DNA of 64,000 nucleotides. Origin: Peribacillus sp. FSL E2-0218 (GTDB lineage: Bacteria > Bacillota > Bacilli > Bacillales > DSM-1321). The notes beneath the pieces were generated by a model. It saw only the letters and a program-made list of their open reading frames with translations. It was not told the origin of the DNA and did no database searches. Below, one piece after another: positions 54,536 to 63,344 of the stretch. The stretch is from positions 4,974,501-5,038,500 of the forward strand of contig NZ_CP150304.1 of assembly GCF_037992945.1 (NCBI RefSeq), written 5' to 3'. Positions within the stretch are counted from its first letter, which is position 1; every line of letters begins with the position of its first letter. The position numbers and the translations under genes are program-made.

Positions 54536-55414
54536 TTAGCCTTTTTGAACCCAGCCTAAAATCATTTCGCGTATCAGCTTGCTTGCCGTGTTCGCCGTTT
54601 GCTCGGATGGATCATAAATCGGTGCAACTTCCACTAAATCACAGCCGACGACATTAATTTCAGAACGAGCTATCTCATGTATCGAAGCCAAAAGCTCTTT
54701 GGAAGTGATGCCGCCGCAGTCTACCGTGCCTGTTCCAGGCGCATGTGCAGGGTCCAGGACATCGATGTCAATCGTTACATAGACGGGACGCCCTGCCAGC
54801 TGTGGCAATACTTCTTTCAGCGGCTCCAGAACCTCAAATTTAGAGATGTGCATGCCATTTTCCTTTGCCCATTGGAACTCTTCCTTCAAACCGGAGCGAA
54901 TGCCGAATGAGTATACATTCTTCGGACCGATAAGCTCTGCGGATTTACGAATGATCGAGGCATGGGAAAGCGGTTCCCCCTCATAATCCTCACGTAAATC
55001 TGTGTGGGCATCCATATGGATGATGGCCATGTCAGGATACTTTTTGTACATGGCTTTTATGACAGGCCATGTGACGAGGTGCTCCCCGCCCATCCCCAAT
55101 GGGAATTTACCGGCATCCAACACACCGTCGACAAATTCTTCAATCATATCGATGCTGCGCTGCGGGTTGCCGAACGGCAATGGGATATCGCCCGCATCGT
55201 AGAATTTCACTTCTTCCAATTCACGATCCAAGTACGGGCTGTACTCCTCCAAACCGATCGAAACCTCGCGGATCCTGGTCGGGCCAAAGCGGGAACCCGG
55301 ACGGAAGCTTACTGTCCAGTCCATTGGCATGCCGTAAAGCACAGCTTCCGATTCCTCGAAATCGGGATGGCTTTTAATGAATACATTGCCTGAATAGGCT
55401 TCCTCGAATCTCAT
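54536..55414 (-). CDS. speB: Agmatinase
   Basis: 292 residues. Converts agmatine to putrescine and urea; ureohydrolase family. Manganese ligands in GMGGEHLV, HMDAHTDLR and TIDIDVLDPA are intact. ATG 55414 follows AAGGAGG. Follows speE by 13 bp; together they take agmatine to spermidine. Confidence 0.95.
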   Translation of the reverse strand: MRFEEAYSGNVFIKSHPDFEESEAVLYGMPMDWTVSFRPGSRFGPTRIREVSIGLEEYSPYLDRELEEVKFYDAGDIPLPFGNPQRSIDMIEEFVDGVLDAGKFPLGMGGEHLVTWPVIKAMYKKYPDMAIIHMDAHTDLREDYEGEPLSHASIIRKSAELIGPKNVYSFGIRSGLKEEFQWAKENGMHISKFEVLEPLKEVLPQLAGRPVYVTIDIDVLDPAHAPGTGTVDCGGITSKELLASIHEIARSEINVVGCDLVEVAPIYDPSEQTANTASKLIREMILGWVQKG

Positions 55415-55427
55415 GGTCGACGCCTCC

Positions 55428-56255
55428 TTATTTCACTAAGTCTTGAACGAATTTAGGCAGAACGAAAGCTGCTTGATGAAGTTCTTTTGTATAATATTTC
55501 GTTTCGATTTCATGGAAGCGTTCTTCCGCAACTTCCAATGGATTATATTTTTTCGATCCGATCGTAAACGCCCAAAGGCCGCTCGGATACGTCGGGATAT
55601 TCGCTAAGTAAAGGCTGGTGATCGGGAATATTTCTTTTACATCACGTTGTACATCACGGATTAGATCGGCTTTGAACCAAGGATTATCTGATTGTGCCAC
55701 AAATATCCCATCTTCTTTCAACGCTTTGGAAATTCCCGCGTAAAAACCTTTCGTGAATAAATTGACAGCAGGTCCGACCGGTTCAGTCGAATCAACCATG
55801 ATCACGTCATATTCATTTTCACTTTTGGCGATGTGCATGAAGCCATCCCCAACTTGTACGTCCACACGTGGGTCTTCAAGCATGCCGGCAATCTCAGGCA
55901 AGAACTTCTTCGAGTATTCGATGACTTTCCCATCGATATCCACCAGCGTGGCTTTTTTTACGCTTGGGTGTTTAAGGATTTCACGGATAACGCCTCCGTC
56001 CCCTCCGCCTACAACCAAAACGTTTTCTGGATTAGGATGAGTGAATAAAGGAACATGGGCTACCATTTCATGGTAAACGAATTCATCGCGCTGTGAAGTC
56101 ATGACCATGTCATCCAACAATAGCATATTGCCCCACTCTTCCGTTTCAATCATATCCAGCTTTTGAAACTCAGTTTGCTCCGTATGTAAAGTACGATTCA
56201 CTTTCATCGTAATACCAAAATTCTCTGTTTGTTTTTCAGTAAACCAAATGCTCAT
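55428..56255 (-). CDS. speE: Spermidine synthase
   Basis: 275 residues. Transfers aminopropyl from decarboxylated SAM to putrescine. VLVVGGGDGGVIREILKH binds the SAM derivative; MVDSTEPVGPA holds the catalytic Asp. ATG 56255 follows AAGGAG. First gene of the speE-speB pair. Confidence 0.96.
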   Translation of the reverse strand: MSIWFTEKQTENFGITMKVNRTLHTEQTEFQKLDMIETEEWGNMLLLDDMVMTSQRDEFVYHEMVAHVPLFTHPNPENVLVVGGGDGGVIREILKHPSVKKATLVDIDGKVIEYSKKFLPEIAGMLEDPRVDVQVGDGFMHIAKSENEYDVIMVDSTEPVGPAVNLFTKGFYAGISKALKEDGIFVAQSDNPWFKADLIRDVQRDVKEIFPITSLYLANIPTYPSGLWAFTIGSKKYNPLEVAEERFHEIETKYYTKELHQAAFVLPKFVQDLVK

Positions 56256-56453
56256 TTATTAACGCTCCTTTTCCATTTCATATTGTCAGTCACCTAATAG
56301 GTTCCCCAAATTCGGTTTAGTCATTAGCTAGAAAAATTATAGACGAATCTAGCAGAATTGCAAGATAAATTTCCTAATTGCCTTTCTTATGTTTAAAAAA
56401 TTCTTTTTTTTCCATAATAGTAATAGATACTAGATTCAAGAGAGGTGAAAGCA

Positions 56454-58523
56454 ATGGAATTGATTCCAAGCGAACGATTTAAAAGGACGACCAAATATGT
56501 ACGGGCCATCATTATCCTTGCCACAATCGGGCTCATCATACTCTTTGTATTGCTTCTCTCTTTACTGATTTATGCCAAAATATTAGGTCCGCCGCCTTTG
56601 GTCGTGCCGCAATCCACCCTCTATTATAGCAATGATGGAAATGTGATCGGTGAAACGGATAATGGCCAGAAACGCTATTGGGCCGGAATGGATGCCATTT
56701 CACCCCAGCTCATCCAAGCAACTGTCGCTGTTGAGGACCGCCAATTCTACACGCATAATGGTTTTGATATAAAGCGGATCGGCGGGGCCATTCTTGCGGA
56801 TATACAGGCCATGTCCAAGGTCCAGGGTGCCAGCACCATTACCCAGCAATATGCACGGAACCTGTTTCTCGGTCATGATAAAACGTGGTCACGCAAGTTC
56901 AATGAGGCTTTTTATACAATACGCCTGGAGATGAACTATTCCAAAAAGGAAATCCTTGAAGGCTATTTAAATACGATTTACTATGGCCATGGCGCATATG
57001 GGGCCCAGGCCGCGAGCCAGTATTACTTTGGCAAGGATGCCTTGGATCTTACGCTCGCAGAGGCCAGCATGCTGGCCGGGATACCTAAAGGCCCTTCCAA
57101 CTATTCTCCATTGGATGACCTTGAAAAAGCGAAATCCAGGCAGAAGGTTGTCCTGCAGGCCATGAAAAACAAAAGCTACATTTCAGAAAGAAAAATCACC
57201 GAAGCCCTGCAAGACCCGCTGACATTAAAAGGCGAGCATGGAACGGTCACCAATAAAACCGCTCCCTATTTTCAGGATGCGGTCAAGCAGGCTTTGAAAT
57301 CCCAGCTTCATTTGGATGACAGGACGATCGAGCTCGGCGGCCTGAAGGTATTTACCACACTCGACGAAGCCCAGCAGGCTGTCGCCGAAGATGTTGTTTC
57401 CACTACCATACCCGATTCTTCAGGCATACAAGCCTCGATCGTGGCAATGGATCCGGCTACAGGGGAAGTCCGGGCATTGGTCGGCGGGAAGGATTATGCG
57501 GAGTCACCGTTCAACAGGGCCACACAGGCCGTCCGCCAGCCTGGCTCCACCATGAAGCCACTGCTTTATTATTCGGCGCTGGAGAATGGCTTCACACCGT
57601 CGACCACCTTAAAAAGCGAGACGACCACCTTTACGTTCGACGATGGTCACTCCTCCTATACACCGCATAATTACAACCATCAATATGCGGAAGGAGAAAT
57701 CACGATGGCCCAGGCCATTGCTCTTTCAGATAATATTTTCGCCGTAAAAACACACTTGTTCCTAGGGGAACAAACCTTGGTCGATACGGCGCGCCGCTTT
57801 GGCATAACGGCAAAAATGGCTGCCGTGCCATCGCTGGCACTCGGCACCTCTGGTGTACGGGCGATAGAAATGGTCAATGCATACAGCATTCTCGCTAACG
57901 GCGGCAAGAAGGTGAAGCCCGTATTCATCAAAAAGGTTGAAAACCAAAAAGGGGAAGTCATCTATGCACAAAATAAGAAACCGGAACAAATTCTCGATGC
58001 GGATAAAGCGTTCGTCATGACACAGATGCTAACCGGGGTTTTCGATGAAACCTTAAATGGCTATACGAAAGTGACCGGCAGCACCATCAGCTCCGAACTG
58101 ACCCGCCCGTATGCAGGTAAATCAGGGTCCACCCCGACAGATAGCTGGATGATCGGATACACGCCTGAACTTGTGGCAGGGGTCTGGACTGGCTACGATC
58201 AAGGTAAAAAAATCGAGAATCCTGCTGAAAAAGGCTATGCAAAAAAAATATGGGCGGCCTATATGGAAAAGGGCCTGCAGGGAACACCGGCCAAACCGTT
58301 CAAGGAAACGAAAAACGTCATCGGAGTCAACGTGAATCCTGCAAGCGGTAAATTGGCAACAAAGGATTGCCCTGTCTCTAGATTGACTTATTATGTGAAA
58401 GGTACAGAACCTATCGAATACTGTGCCGAGCATTTTAAAGGCGAAAAACCTGTGCAGGTTCCAGATGAAGCCGAGCAAAAAAAGACCCCCTGGTACAAAA
58501 AGGTCCTGAAGCCTTGGCAATAA
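56454..58523 (+). CDS. pbpG: Class A penicillin-binding protein, PbpG-like
   Basis: 689 residues. One membrane anchor (about 17-41), a GT51 transglycosylase domain (Glu ~93 in AVEDRQFYTH, GASTITQQYARNLFL, EILEGYLNTIYYGHGAYG) and a transpeptidase domain: SxxK as STMK (~365), SDN (~424), and KSG (~555) in place of the usual KTG. Length and place next to speE match B. subtilis pbpG (ywhE), a forespore enzyme for spore peptidoglycan. ATG 56454 follows AGAGGTG; the GTG at 56445 lies inside that site. Confidence 0.92.
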   Translation: MELIPSERFKRTTKYVRAIIILATIGLIILFVLLLSLLIYAKILGPPPLVVPQSTLYYSNDGNVIGETDNGQKRYWAGMDAISPQLIQATVAVEDRQFYTHNGFDIKRIGGAILADIQAMSKVQGASTITQQYARNLFLGHDKTWSRKFNEAFYTIRLEMNYSKKEILEGYLNTIYYGHGAYGAQAASQYYFGKDALDLTLAEASMLAGIPKGPSNYSPLDDLEKAKSRQKVVLQAMKNKSYISERKITEALQDPLTLKGEHGTVTNKTAPYFQDAVKQALKSQLHLDDRTIELGGLKVFTTLDEAQQAVAEDVVSTTIPDSSGIQASIVAMDPATGEVRALVGGKDYAESPFNRATQAVRQPGSTMKPLLYYSALENGFTPSTTLKSETTTFTFDDGHSSYTPHNYNHQYAEGEITMAQAIALSDNIFAVKTHLFLGEQTLVDTARRFGITAKMAAVPSLALGTSGVRAIEMVNAYSILANGGKKVKPVFIKKVENQKGEVIYAQNKKPEQILDADKAFVMTQMLTGVFDETLNGYTKVTGSTISSELTRPYAGKSGSTPTDSWMIGYTPELVAGVWTGYDQGKKIENPAEKGYAKKIWAAYMEKGLQGTPAKPFKETKNVIGVNVNPASGKLATKDCPVSRLTYYVKGTEPIEYCAEHFKGEKPVQVPDEAEQKKTPWYKKVLKPWQ

Positions 58524-58524
58524 C

Positions 58525-58562
58525 GAAAAAACCCGAAACCGCAAGCGGCTTCGGGTTTTTTC
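58525..58562 (+). terminator. Terminator of pbpG
   Basis: Stem CCCGAAACCGC paired with GCGGCTTCGGG, 2-3 nt loop, six T residues on the plus strand and A-rich left side, so it may also act on minus-strand transcripts. Confidence 0.85.
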
Positions 58563-58671
58563 TGTCCTAGTTCCACAGTGTCTAAACTGCTGTCTTTAAG
58601 TTTACTGATTTTATCCGTTTCCTACAAGTGCAATTTTCACTAAACTTCATAATTCAGCATGGAAATCACAA

Positions 58672-59181
58672 TTATACCGTCAATGATTCCTTGAGCTTCA
58701 CTGAAGAACGCTCCCACATTCCCGCATCATGGTTTTTCAGGAAGTCTGCCAGTACACGCTTTGATTTATCATCCATGTCCTCGACGATGATATGACGTTT
58801 AAGCGACTTATCCATCCGATTAACATGCTCCGGAAGGGATTTGTAGCCGCGTCTGATGGAACGGTCGACCAACATTTCACAGGCAGTCACACCTGCATAT
58901 TGAGGGCCGTTTTGAGTCGCTTCGATCGTCACCCAAACAAGCCAGTACGGCTTTGCATTCGGGACCTCTTCTTTGGTTTTCAGGAATTTGATCCCCTTTT
59001 CCACGACACTTCTCGCGTGCATCGCACCGATATCCACCTCGGCTTCCCCTGCATCGACATCGATGATGACCGGTGAAATGTTATCGAGCGTCAAAACCCC
59101 AGCCCCGTATCCGCCATGCCCCTCAGTAGGATCATTTTTGATGATATTGAAGCCTACCTTTTTCTTCGGTTGTTCTTCCAT
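58672..59181 (-). CDS. ywhD: YwhD family protein
   Basis: 169 residues, unknown function, conserved in Bacillaceae at this position. Soluble; recognisable blocks KKVGFNIIKNDPTEGHGGYG, IDVDAGEAEVDIGAMHARS and CEMLVDRSIRRGYKSLPEHV. ATG 59181 follows AAGGGGG. Confidence 0.85.
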   Translation of the reverse strand: MEEQPKKKVGFNIIKNDPTEGHGGYGAGVLTLDNISPVIIDVDAGEAEVDIGAMHARSVVEKGIKFLKTKEEVPNAKPYWLVWVTIEATQNGPQYAGVTACEMLVDRSIRRGYKSLPEHVNRMDKSLKRHIIVEDMDDKSKRVLADFLKNHDAGMWERSSVKLKESLTV

Positions 59182-59220
59182 GTTTCATATCCCCCTTTAT
59201 GGTTTGTCATTTCTTATTTG

Positions 59221-59886
59221 TTAAAAAAATAATAGTGAAAAAAATTGACTCAAACTGCTTCCTACAAATTTAATACCCGTATCCATAATCGGTCTAATTG
59301 TATAGTTGCTAAGCGGCGTGATGATCAAAATCAAAAAAATCAGCGACCCATACTGCTCATACTGGGTCATCTTTGCCCGCAAATCCGCTGAAACAAGATC
59401 CTGTATGATCCGATAACCATCGAGCGGCGGCAGCGGGATCAGATTGAATACAAATAAAAGGACGTTCAAATTTATGAGCACATTCAGGAAGGGCTGGACG
59501 AAAAAAGGTAAATCAGGTCCAGCTCCTGCTGCAAGCAGCCCGTAAAAAATCAAATAACCCAAAATGGCAACGATCAAGTTACTGAACGGACCCGCAAAAG
59601 AGACGAGCACTCCGGCCAGCTTTGGATTCTTGAAATGAAAACGATTGACCGGGACAGGCCTTGCCCAGCCAAACCCGGCGATCAGTATCAGCAAAGTCCC
59701 GATCGGATCCAAATGGGATATCGGATTCAACGTCACTCGCCCTTCATTCTTTGCAGTCGGGTCACCGAACTTATAGGCGACATACGCATGTGAAAATTCA
59801 TGAACCGTAAATGCGATCAACAATGACACAATGACATATGGAAGTTGTTCCAAATCATAAGCCAAAAACCGTTCTAATTGATCCAA
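59221..59886 (-). CDS. ywhC: Site-2-protease-type membrane metalloprotease (M50, YwhC-like)
   Basis: About 221 residues, four to six membrane helices. Zinc motif HEFSH in TVHEFSHAYVAYKFG and the second active-site segment LIPLPPLDGYRI are intact, so it should be catalytic; substrate unknown. No PDZ domain, a compact form. I chose TTG 59886 because GGGGGAG lies six bases upstream; a TTG at 59901 overlaps that site. Confidence 0.88.
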   Translation of the reverse strand: MDQLERFLAYDLEQLPYVIVSLLIAFTVHEFSHAYVAYKFGDPTAKNEGRVTLNPISHLDPIGTLLILIAGFGWARPVPVNRFHFKNPKLAGVLVSFAGPFSNLIVAILGYLIFYGLLAAGAGPDLPFFVQPFLNVLINLNVLLFVFNLIPLPPLDGYRIIQDLVSADLRAKMTQYEQYGSLIFLILIITPLSNYTIRPIMDTGIKFVGSSLSQFFSLLFF

Positions 59887-60022
59887 TAGCTTCTCCCCCA
59901 ATATATATTACCGTTAGTATACATCAAAAGACCAAGAAGTGAAAAAAACTCTGACTTCCGTGTCTTGCAATTCTTTTTTCATTGTGAAACACTACAAGAT
60001 AAGAACGAAAGGGGGGATCATG

Positions 60023-60208
60023 ATGCCATATGTAACAGTCAAAATGCTTGAAGGCCGTACGGACGAACAAAAAAAAGCTCTAGTCGAGAAGGTGACCGCC
60101 GCGGTTACGGAAACAACCGGAGCACCAGCGGAAGCCGTGACGATTTTCATTGAAGAAATGTCAAAAAACCACTTGGCAGTAGCCGGTGTCCGTAAAAGCG
60201 ACCTATGA
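60023..60208 (+). CDS. ywhB: 4-oxalocrotonate tautomerase family enzyme YwhB
   Basis: 61 residues. Pro at position 2 (MPYVTVKMLEGRTDEQKKA) becomes the catalytic N-terminal base after Met removal; the C-terminal region has HLAVAGVRKSDL. ATG 60023 is required for Pro-1 and follows GGGGGG. Likely monocistronic and divergent from ywhC. Confidence 0.92.
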   Translation: MPYVTVKMLEGRTDEQKKALVEKVTAAVTETTGAPAEAVTIFIEEMSKNHLAVAGVRKSDL

Positions 60209-60248
60209 GTTTTTACATAACGGGGAAAGCTAAGTCATTCATTTAAAA

Positions 60249-60305
60249 TGTACCCTGCAGGATGGACCCTTAAAAAAGATCCATCCTGCAGGGCACTTTT
60301 GTTTA
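60249..60305 (+). terminator. Terminator after ywhB, repeated hairpin type
   Basis: A perfect 14-bp stem CCCTGCAGGATGGA (60253-60266 with 60280-60293) followed by CACTTTTGTTT on the plus strand. Related to the speB terminator at 54464. Confidence 0.75.
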
Positions 60306-60770
60306 AAATGGGGAAAATCACGTCGATTGAACGAGTTAATATTTGAACGATGTTTCTTTGCTGGTCTGTTCATGCATAAAAGGCAGATAGAGTTACCATT
60401 GTACTTTATCCGTTTCATCACTGCAGGCGATCCCGTGATCTCTCCTCACATGCGGTAAAGCCCCTTTGCCTGCAGTGTTGACAAAGCGGTGAATTTAAAT
60501 CTATGAAGAATCGGCCAAGGACGCCTTCCATAATGACTTACATCGGCTTTAATCATTCCATTTAGAGGTTTCACTCTACCAACCACATCTCGTCGGTGAA
60601 GAAAATGAAAAGGGGTCAATCCATGTCACACTAAGGTAAAACTGCCGGGATATGCCCCATAAGTTTCACGCCTTATTCATGCAATGGAACCTAAAAAAGA
60701 TGCCGCCTGCAAAATACAGACAGCCTCCCCTTCATAGTGCCTAGCTTTTTTTGCCTTTTAAAAAGGGAGC
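60306..60770. other. Gene-free stretch between ywhB and ywgA
   Basis: Holds one GC-rich palindrome (60421-60475). I see no other gene, RNA or regulatory element in the rest. Confidence 0.5.
60421..60475. repeat. GC-rich palindrome repeat, copy D (partial)
   Basis: Arms CTGCAGGC (60421-60428) and GCCTGCAG (60468-60475), preceded by CGTTTCA as in copy C at 54319. The interior differs, so it is a diverged or internally replaced member of the same family. Confidence 0.6.
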
Positions 60771-61280
60771 TCAATTCGGCTTAGCTTTTGTTTTTAGCTG
60801 ATCAATATATGCATATGCTTCATCAATTTCTTCAGGTGTGTATTTTTGTTTGCTTTTCAGTGTGAATACCTTCTCGGTGACTTCCTCTTTTTCAAGCGTG
60901 TCGAAATATAACACCGTTGAAACCAGCTCCAAGAATCGGGCATTCTGCTCATTCATATCATGTAAGCATGCCTCGAGGGCAGGCATCTCCACTTCCTGTA
61001 TGGATAGGAAATCCTGGCCCGCATCCGTTATGGAATAGCAATATTGATAATAGCCTGCCTTTTTTTCCCTTACCTCATTCAAGTAGCCCATCTCGCAAAG
61101 CTCTTCAATCCGTAAGGTCAGCTCCTCCGAATACGGTCCATAAAAATGAAATTGAAACTTCTCGTGGAACGGAAATGAAAGCTTTTTCGCGATATACACG
61201 ATTTTTTGTAATTTTTTCCGCCCTGAGATTTCACCGGCAGTAGAAATTGCATTGATAATATTTGCATGATCCTTAAACAA
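60771..61280 (-). CDS. ywgA: YwgA family protein
   Basis: 169 residues, unknown function. N-terminus (INAISTAGEISGRKKLQKIV) and the middle (YGPYSEELTLRIEELCEMGY) suggest a winged-helix-like fold. Begins with TTG 61280 behind GAGGAG. Same strand and 32 bp downstream of ywfO, so likely cotranscribed. Confidence 0.82.
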   Translation of the reverse strand: MFKDHANIINAISTAGEISGRKKLQKIVYIAKKLSFPFHEKFQFHFYGPYSEELTLRIEELCEMGYLNEVREKKAGYYQYCYSITDAGQDFLSIQEVEMPALEACLHDMNEQNARFLELVSTVLYFDTLEKEEVTEKVFTLKSKQKYTPEEIDEAYAYIDQLKTKAKPN

Positions 61281-61312
61281 GGCTCGTCACTCCTCACCAT
61301 AAATGTACCACT

Positions 61313-62620
61313 TCAATCCGATAGCTCCAAAAGCTCACGGATCTGTTTTTTTAAATTTTTCTTCGTCGATTCATCACGCAATATATCTGCTGGATAGTAC
61401 AGCTTATGATCCGTTCTTCTTTTGCCTGATATGGCGTCGACGATTTCGGATTCACGCGACAATTCACGAATTTCGCCATTATTTTTCAGCAAGTGAATCG
61501 GCAGTCTTTCCTCTTCCTCACCAGGACGGTAAAAATCATACGGCAGATCTGAAGAAGAATCGACGACGAGATAATAATCCGGATCGATCCCTGCCTTTTT
61601 GAAAAGCGTCCTTAATTCCATCAATCTGTTCATCTGATTGTTCGAAGGATGGAATTCCACATATTTAAATAGTTTCCGGTTAACGAAGCGCGTGCATAAA
61701 TCTTTTAAAATCGCATCGTTCTCCTCTTCCCAAGCCTCGAAGTAATAGAGCATCACCGCTTCATCCATTTTCAAGTAGTCAGCCAAGGTCACTTCCCCCT
61801 TGAACAATGAATAAAAATGATGCGGTTCCTGAGCAAATTCATAACCGGCTTCGTATAAATGCTTTGCTCTATGTAAGATCTTAGTGAGAATGACCTCTGC
61901 ACTTCTCGTGACTGGATGGAAATAAACCTGCCAATACATTTGGTAGCGGCTCATGATATAATCTTCCACTGCATGCATCCCGCTTTGCTTGATCACGGCA
62001 TGCTCTTCCCTCGGCCTCATGACCCGAAGCAGCCTTTCCATATCGAAGTGTCCATAGCTCACGCCGGTAAAGTAGGCATCACGCTGTAAATAGTCCATTC
62101 TATCAGCATCGATCTGACTGGAAATCAGGCTGACTACTAATTTGCCTTTATAGGTTTTTGCGATGACCTCAGCCACTTTTTTAGGAAAATCACGGCCTAC
62201 CCTAAGGAGGATCTTATTCACTTCCGTGTCGCCGACGATTATCTGCTGGGTGAATTGCTCATGGTCGAGGTCGAATACCTTTTCAAAAGAATGAGAGAAA
62301 GGTCCATGACCCAAATCATGCAGCAGGGCCGCGCACAATGATAGTAAACGTTCCTCCGGCTTCCATTCCGGCCTTCCCTCGAAGACATCATCGACGATCC
62401 TCCGGACAATCTCATAAACTCCAAGCGAATGGCTGAGCCGGCTATGCTCCGCACCATGAAAGGTCAAATACGTCGTTCCCAGCTGTTTGATCCTTCTAAG
62501 GCGCTGGAATTCCTTCGTTCCGATCAGATCCCATATAACCCGGTCACGAACATGTATATATCGGTGCACCGGGTCCTTGAATACTTTTTCTTCTTGTAAT
62601 TTCTCGCGGGAATATTCCAT
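61313..62620 (-). CDS. ywfO: HD-domain phosphohydrolase YwfO
   Basis: 435 residues. HD metal site: His in EHSRLSHSLGVYEI, HD in CAALLHDLGHGPFSH, distal Asp in QIDADRMDYLQRDAYFTGVS. The family hydrolyses nucleotide triphosphates, related to dGTPases, but the true substrate is not readable here. ATG 62620 follows GAGGG. Confidence 0.88.
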   Translation of the reverse strand: MEYSREKLQEEKVFKDPVHRYIHVRDRVIWDLIGTKEFQRLRRIKQLGTTYLTFHGAEHSRLSHSLGVYEIVRRIVDDVFEGRPEWKPEERLLSLCAALLHDLGHGPFSHSFEKVFDLDHEQFTQQIIVGDTEVNKILLRVGRDFPKKVAEVIAKTYKGKLVVSLISSQIDADRMDYLQRDAYFTGVSYGHFDMERLLRVMRPREEHAVIKQSGMHAVEDYIMSRYQMYWQVYFHPVTRSAEVILTKILHRAKHLYEAGYEFAQEPHHFYSLFKGEVTLADYLKMDEAVMLYYFEAWEEENDAILKDLCTRFVNRKLFKYVEFHPSNNQMNRLMELRTLFKKAGIDPDYYLVVDSSSDLPYDFYRPGEEEERLPIHLLKNNGEIRELSRESEIVDAISGKRRTDHKLYYPADILRDESTKKNLKKQIRELLELSD

Positions 62621-62763
62621 GAACTACCCTCTTTTTTCATAGTCTCGATGCATCCATTATATCGCGTTTTGACAAAAAACCCTAACTATCCCCTTGCTAG
62701 CAAGCGGGGGCATTCTGTAAGAAAACGGAAGATTCCATTTGGTTTTGCCCCAAAAATAAGGAA

Positions 62764-62800
62764 ATAAAAAATCACCGCAGTTTGTTTCAATCCGGGTGAT
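62764..62800 (-). terminator. Terminator of the DUF1450 gene
   Basis: Stem ATCACC (62771-62776 with 62795-62800) with a large partly paired loop and TTTTTTATTT on the minus strand. Moderate strength. Confidence 0.5.
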
Positions 62801-62843
62801 GTCAGCCTGTTCATTTTATTAAAAAAGCAATCCTGCATGGATC

Positions 62844-63065
62844 CTACTTTAGTTTTTTATTGATTTTATCTAGTAACTCGTCTTCTGTCGGTGCAGCAAC
62901 CGGACGGTTATTGACAAAGGCAAATGATTTCTTTCTGCCTGGACCGCAATATGATTGGCAGCCCACTTCAATTTTCGCGTCGGGATCAAGCTTTTCAAGA
63001 CGGGGGATCAACGTCTTAATATTCACCGCCAAGCAATCATCGCACACCCTGAATTCATTGGACAT
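62844..63065 (-). CDS. DUF1450 family small cysteine-containing protein
   Basis: 73 residues with four Cys (CDDC near 8-11, CQSYC near 36-40), resembling YuzB/UPF0349-type proteins that may bind metal or act in redox chemistry. No function assigned. ATG 63065 directly abuts GGAGG (spacing zero), which is unusual; no other in-frame start exists upstream. Confidence 0.75.
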   Translation of the reverse strand: MSNEFRVCDDCLAVNIKTLIPRLEKLDPDAKIEVGCQSYCGPGRKKSFAFVNNRPVAAPTEDELLDKINKKLK

Positions 63066-63228
63066 CCTCCGGTCACCATCCTTCCCATAACAAACTATTT
63101 ATTCATCCAATTATATGGCTAAAAGGTATTTTACCGCTTCTACCTATGAATATCAAGTGGACTTGATGAGCGAAAAGGATGGGAAAAGACGTAATCAGTC
63201 AAAAAACTAGTATCCTTTCAACCTTTTT

Positions 63229-63258
63229 GTATAAAAAATCCAGAATTTGTCCAAAATG
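63229..63258 (+). promoter_or_regulatory. Possible SigF/SigG promoter of rsfA
   Basis: GTATA, 15-bp spacer, GTCCAAAATG. The -35 fits the forespore consensus; the -10 fits only in part. Suggested mainly because rsfA is forespore-expressed in B. subtilis. Confidence 0.35.
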
Positions 63259-63344
63259 CTAGTAGAACACAGCTTAAATCATGGCCACACGATCTTTTAT
63301 ATAGTTATTCATTTGAAAAGTTACCAGAAAGGGAGTATGTAGAA

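Noticed and set aside
56391..56412. Forespore sigma promoter upstream of pbpG
   Set aside because: GTTTA is present but the -10 region fits poorly, so I did not list it.
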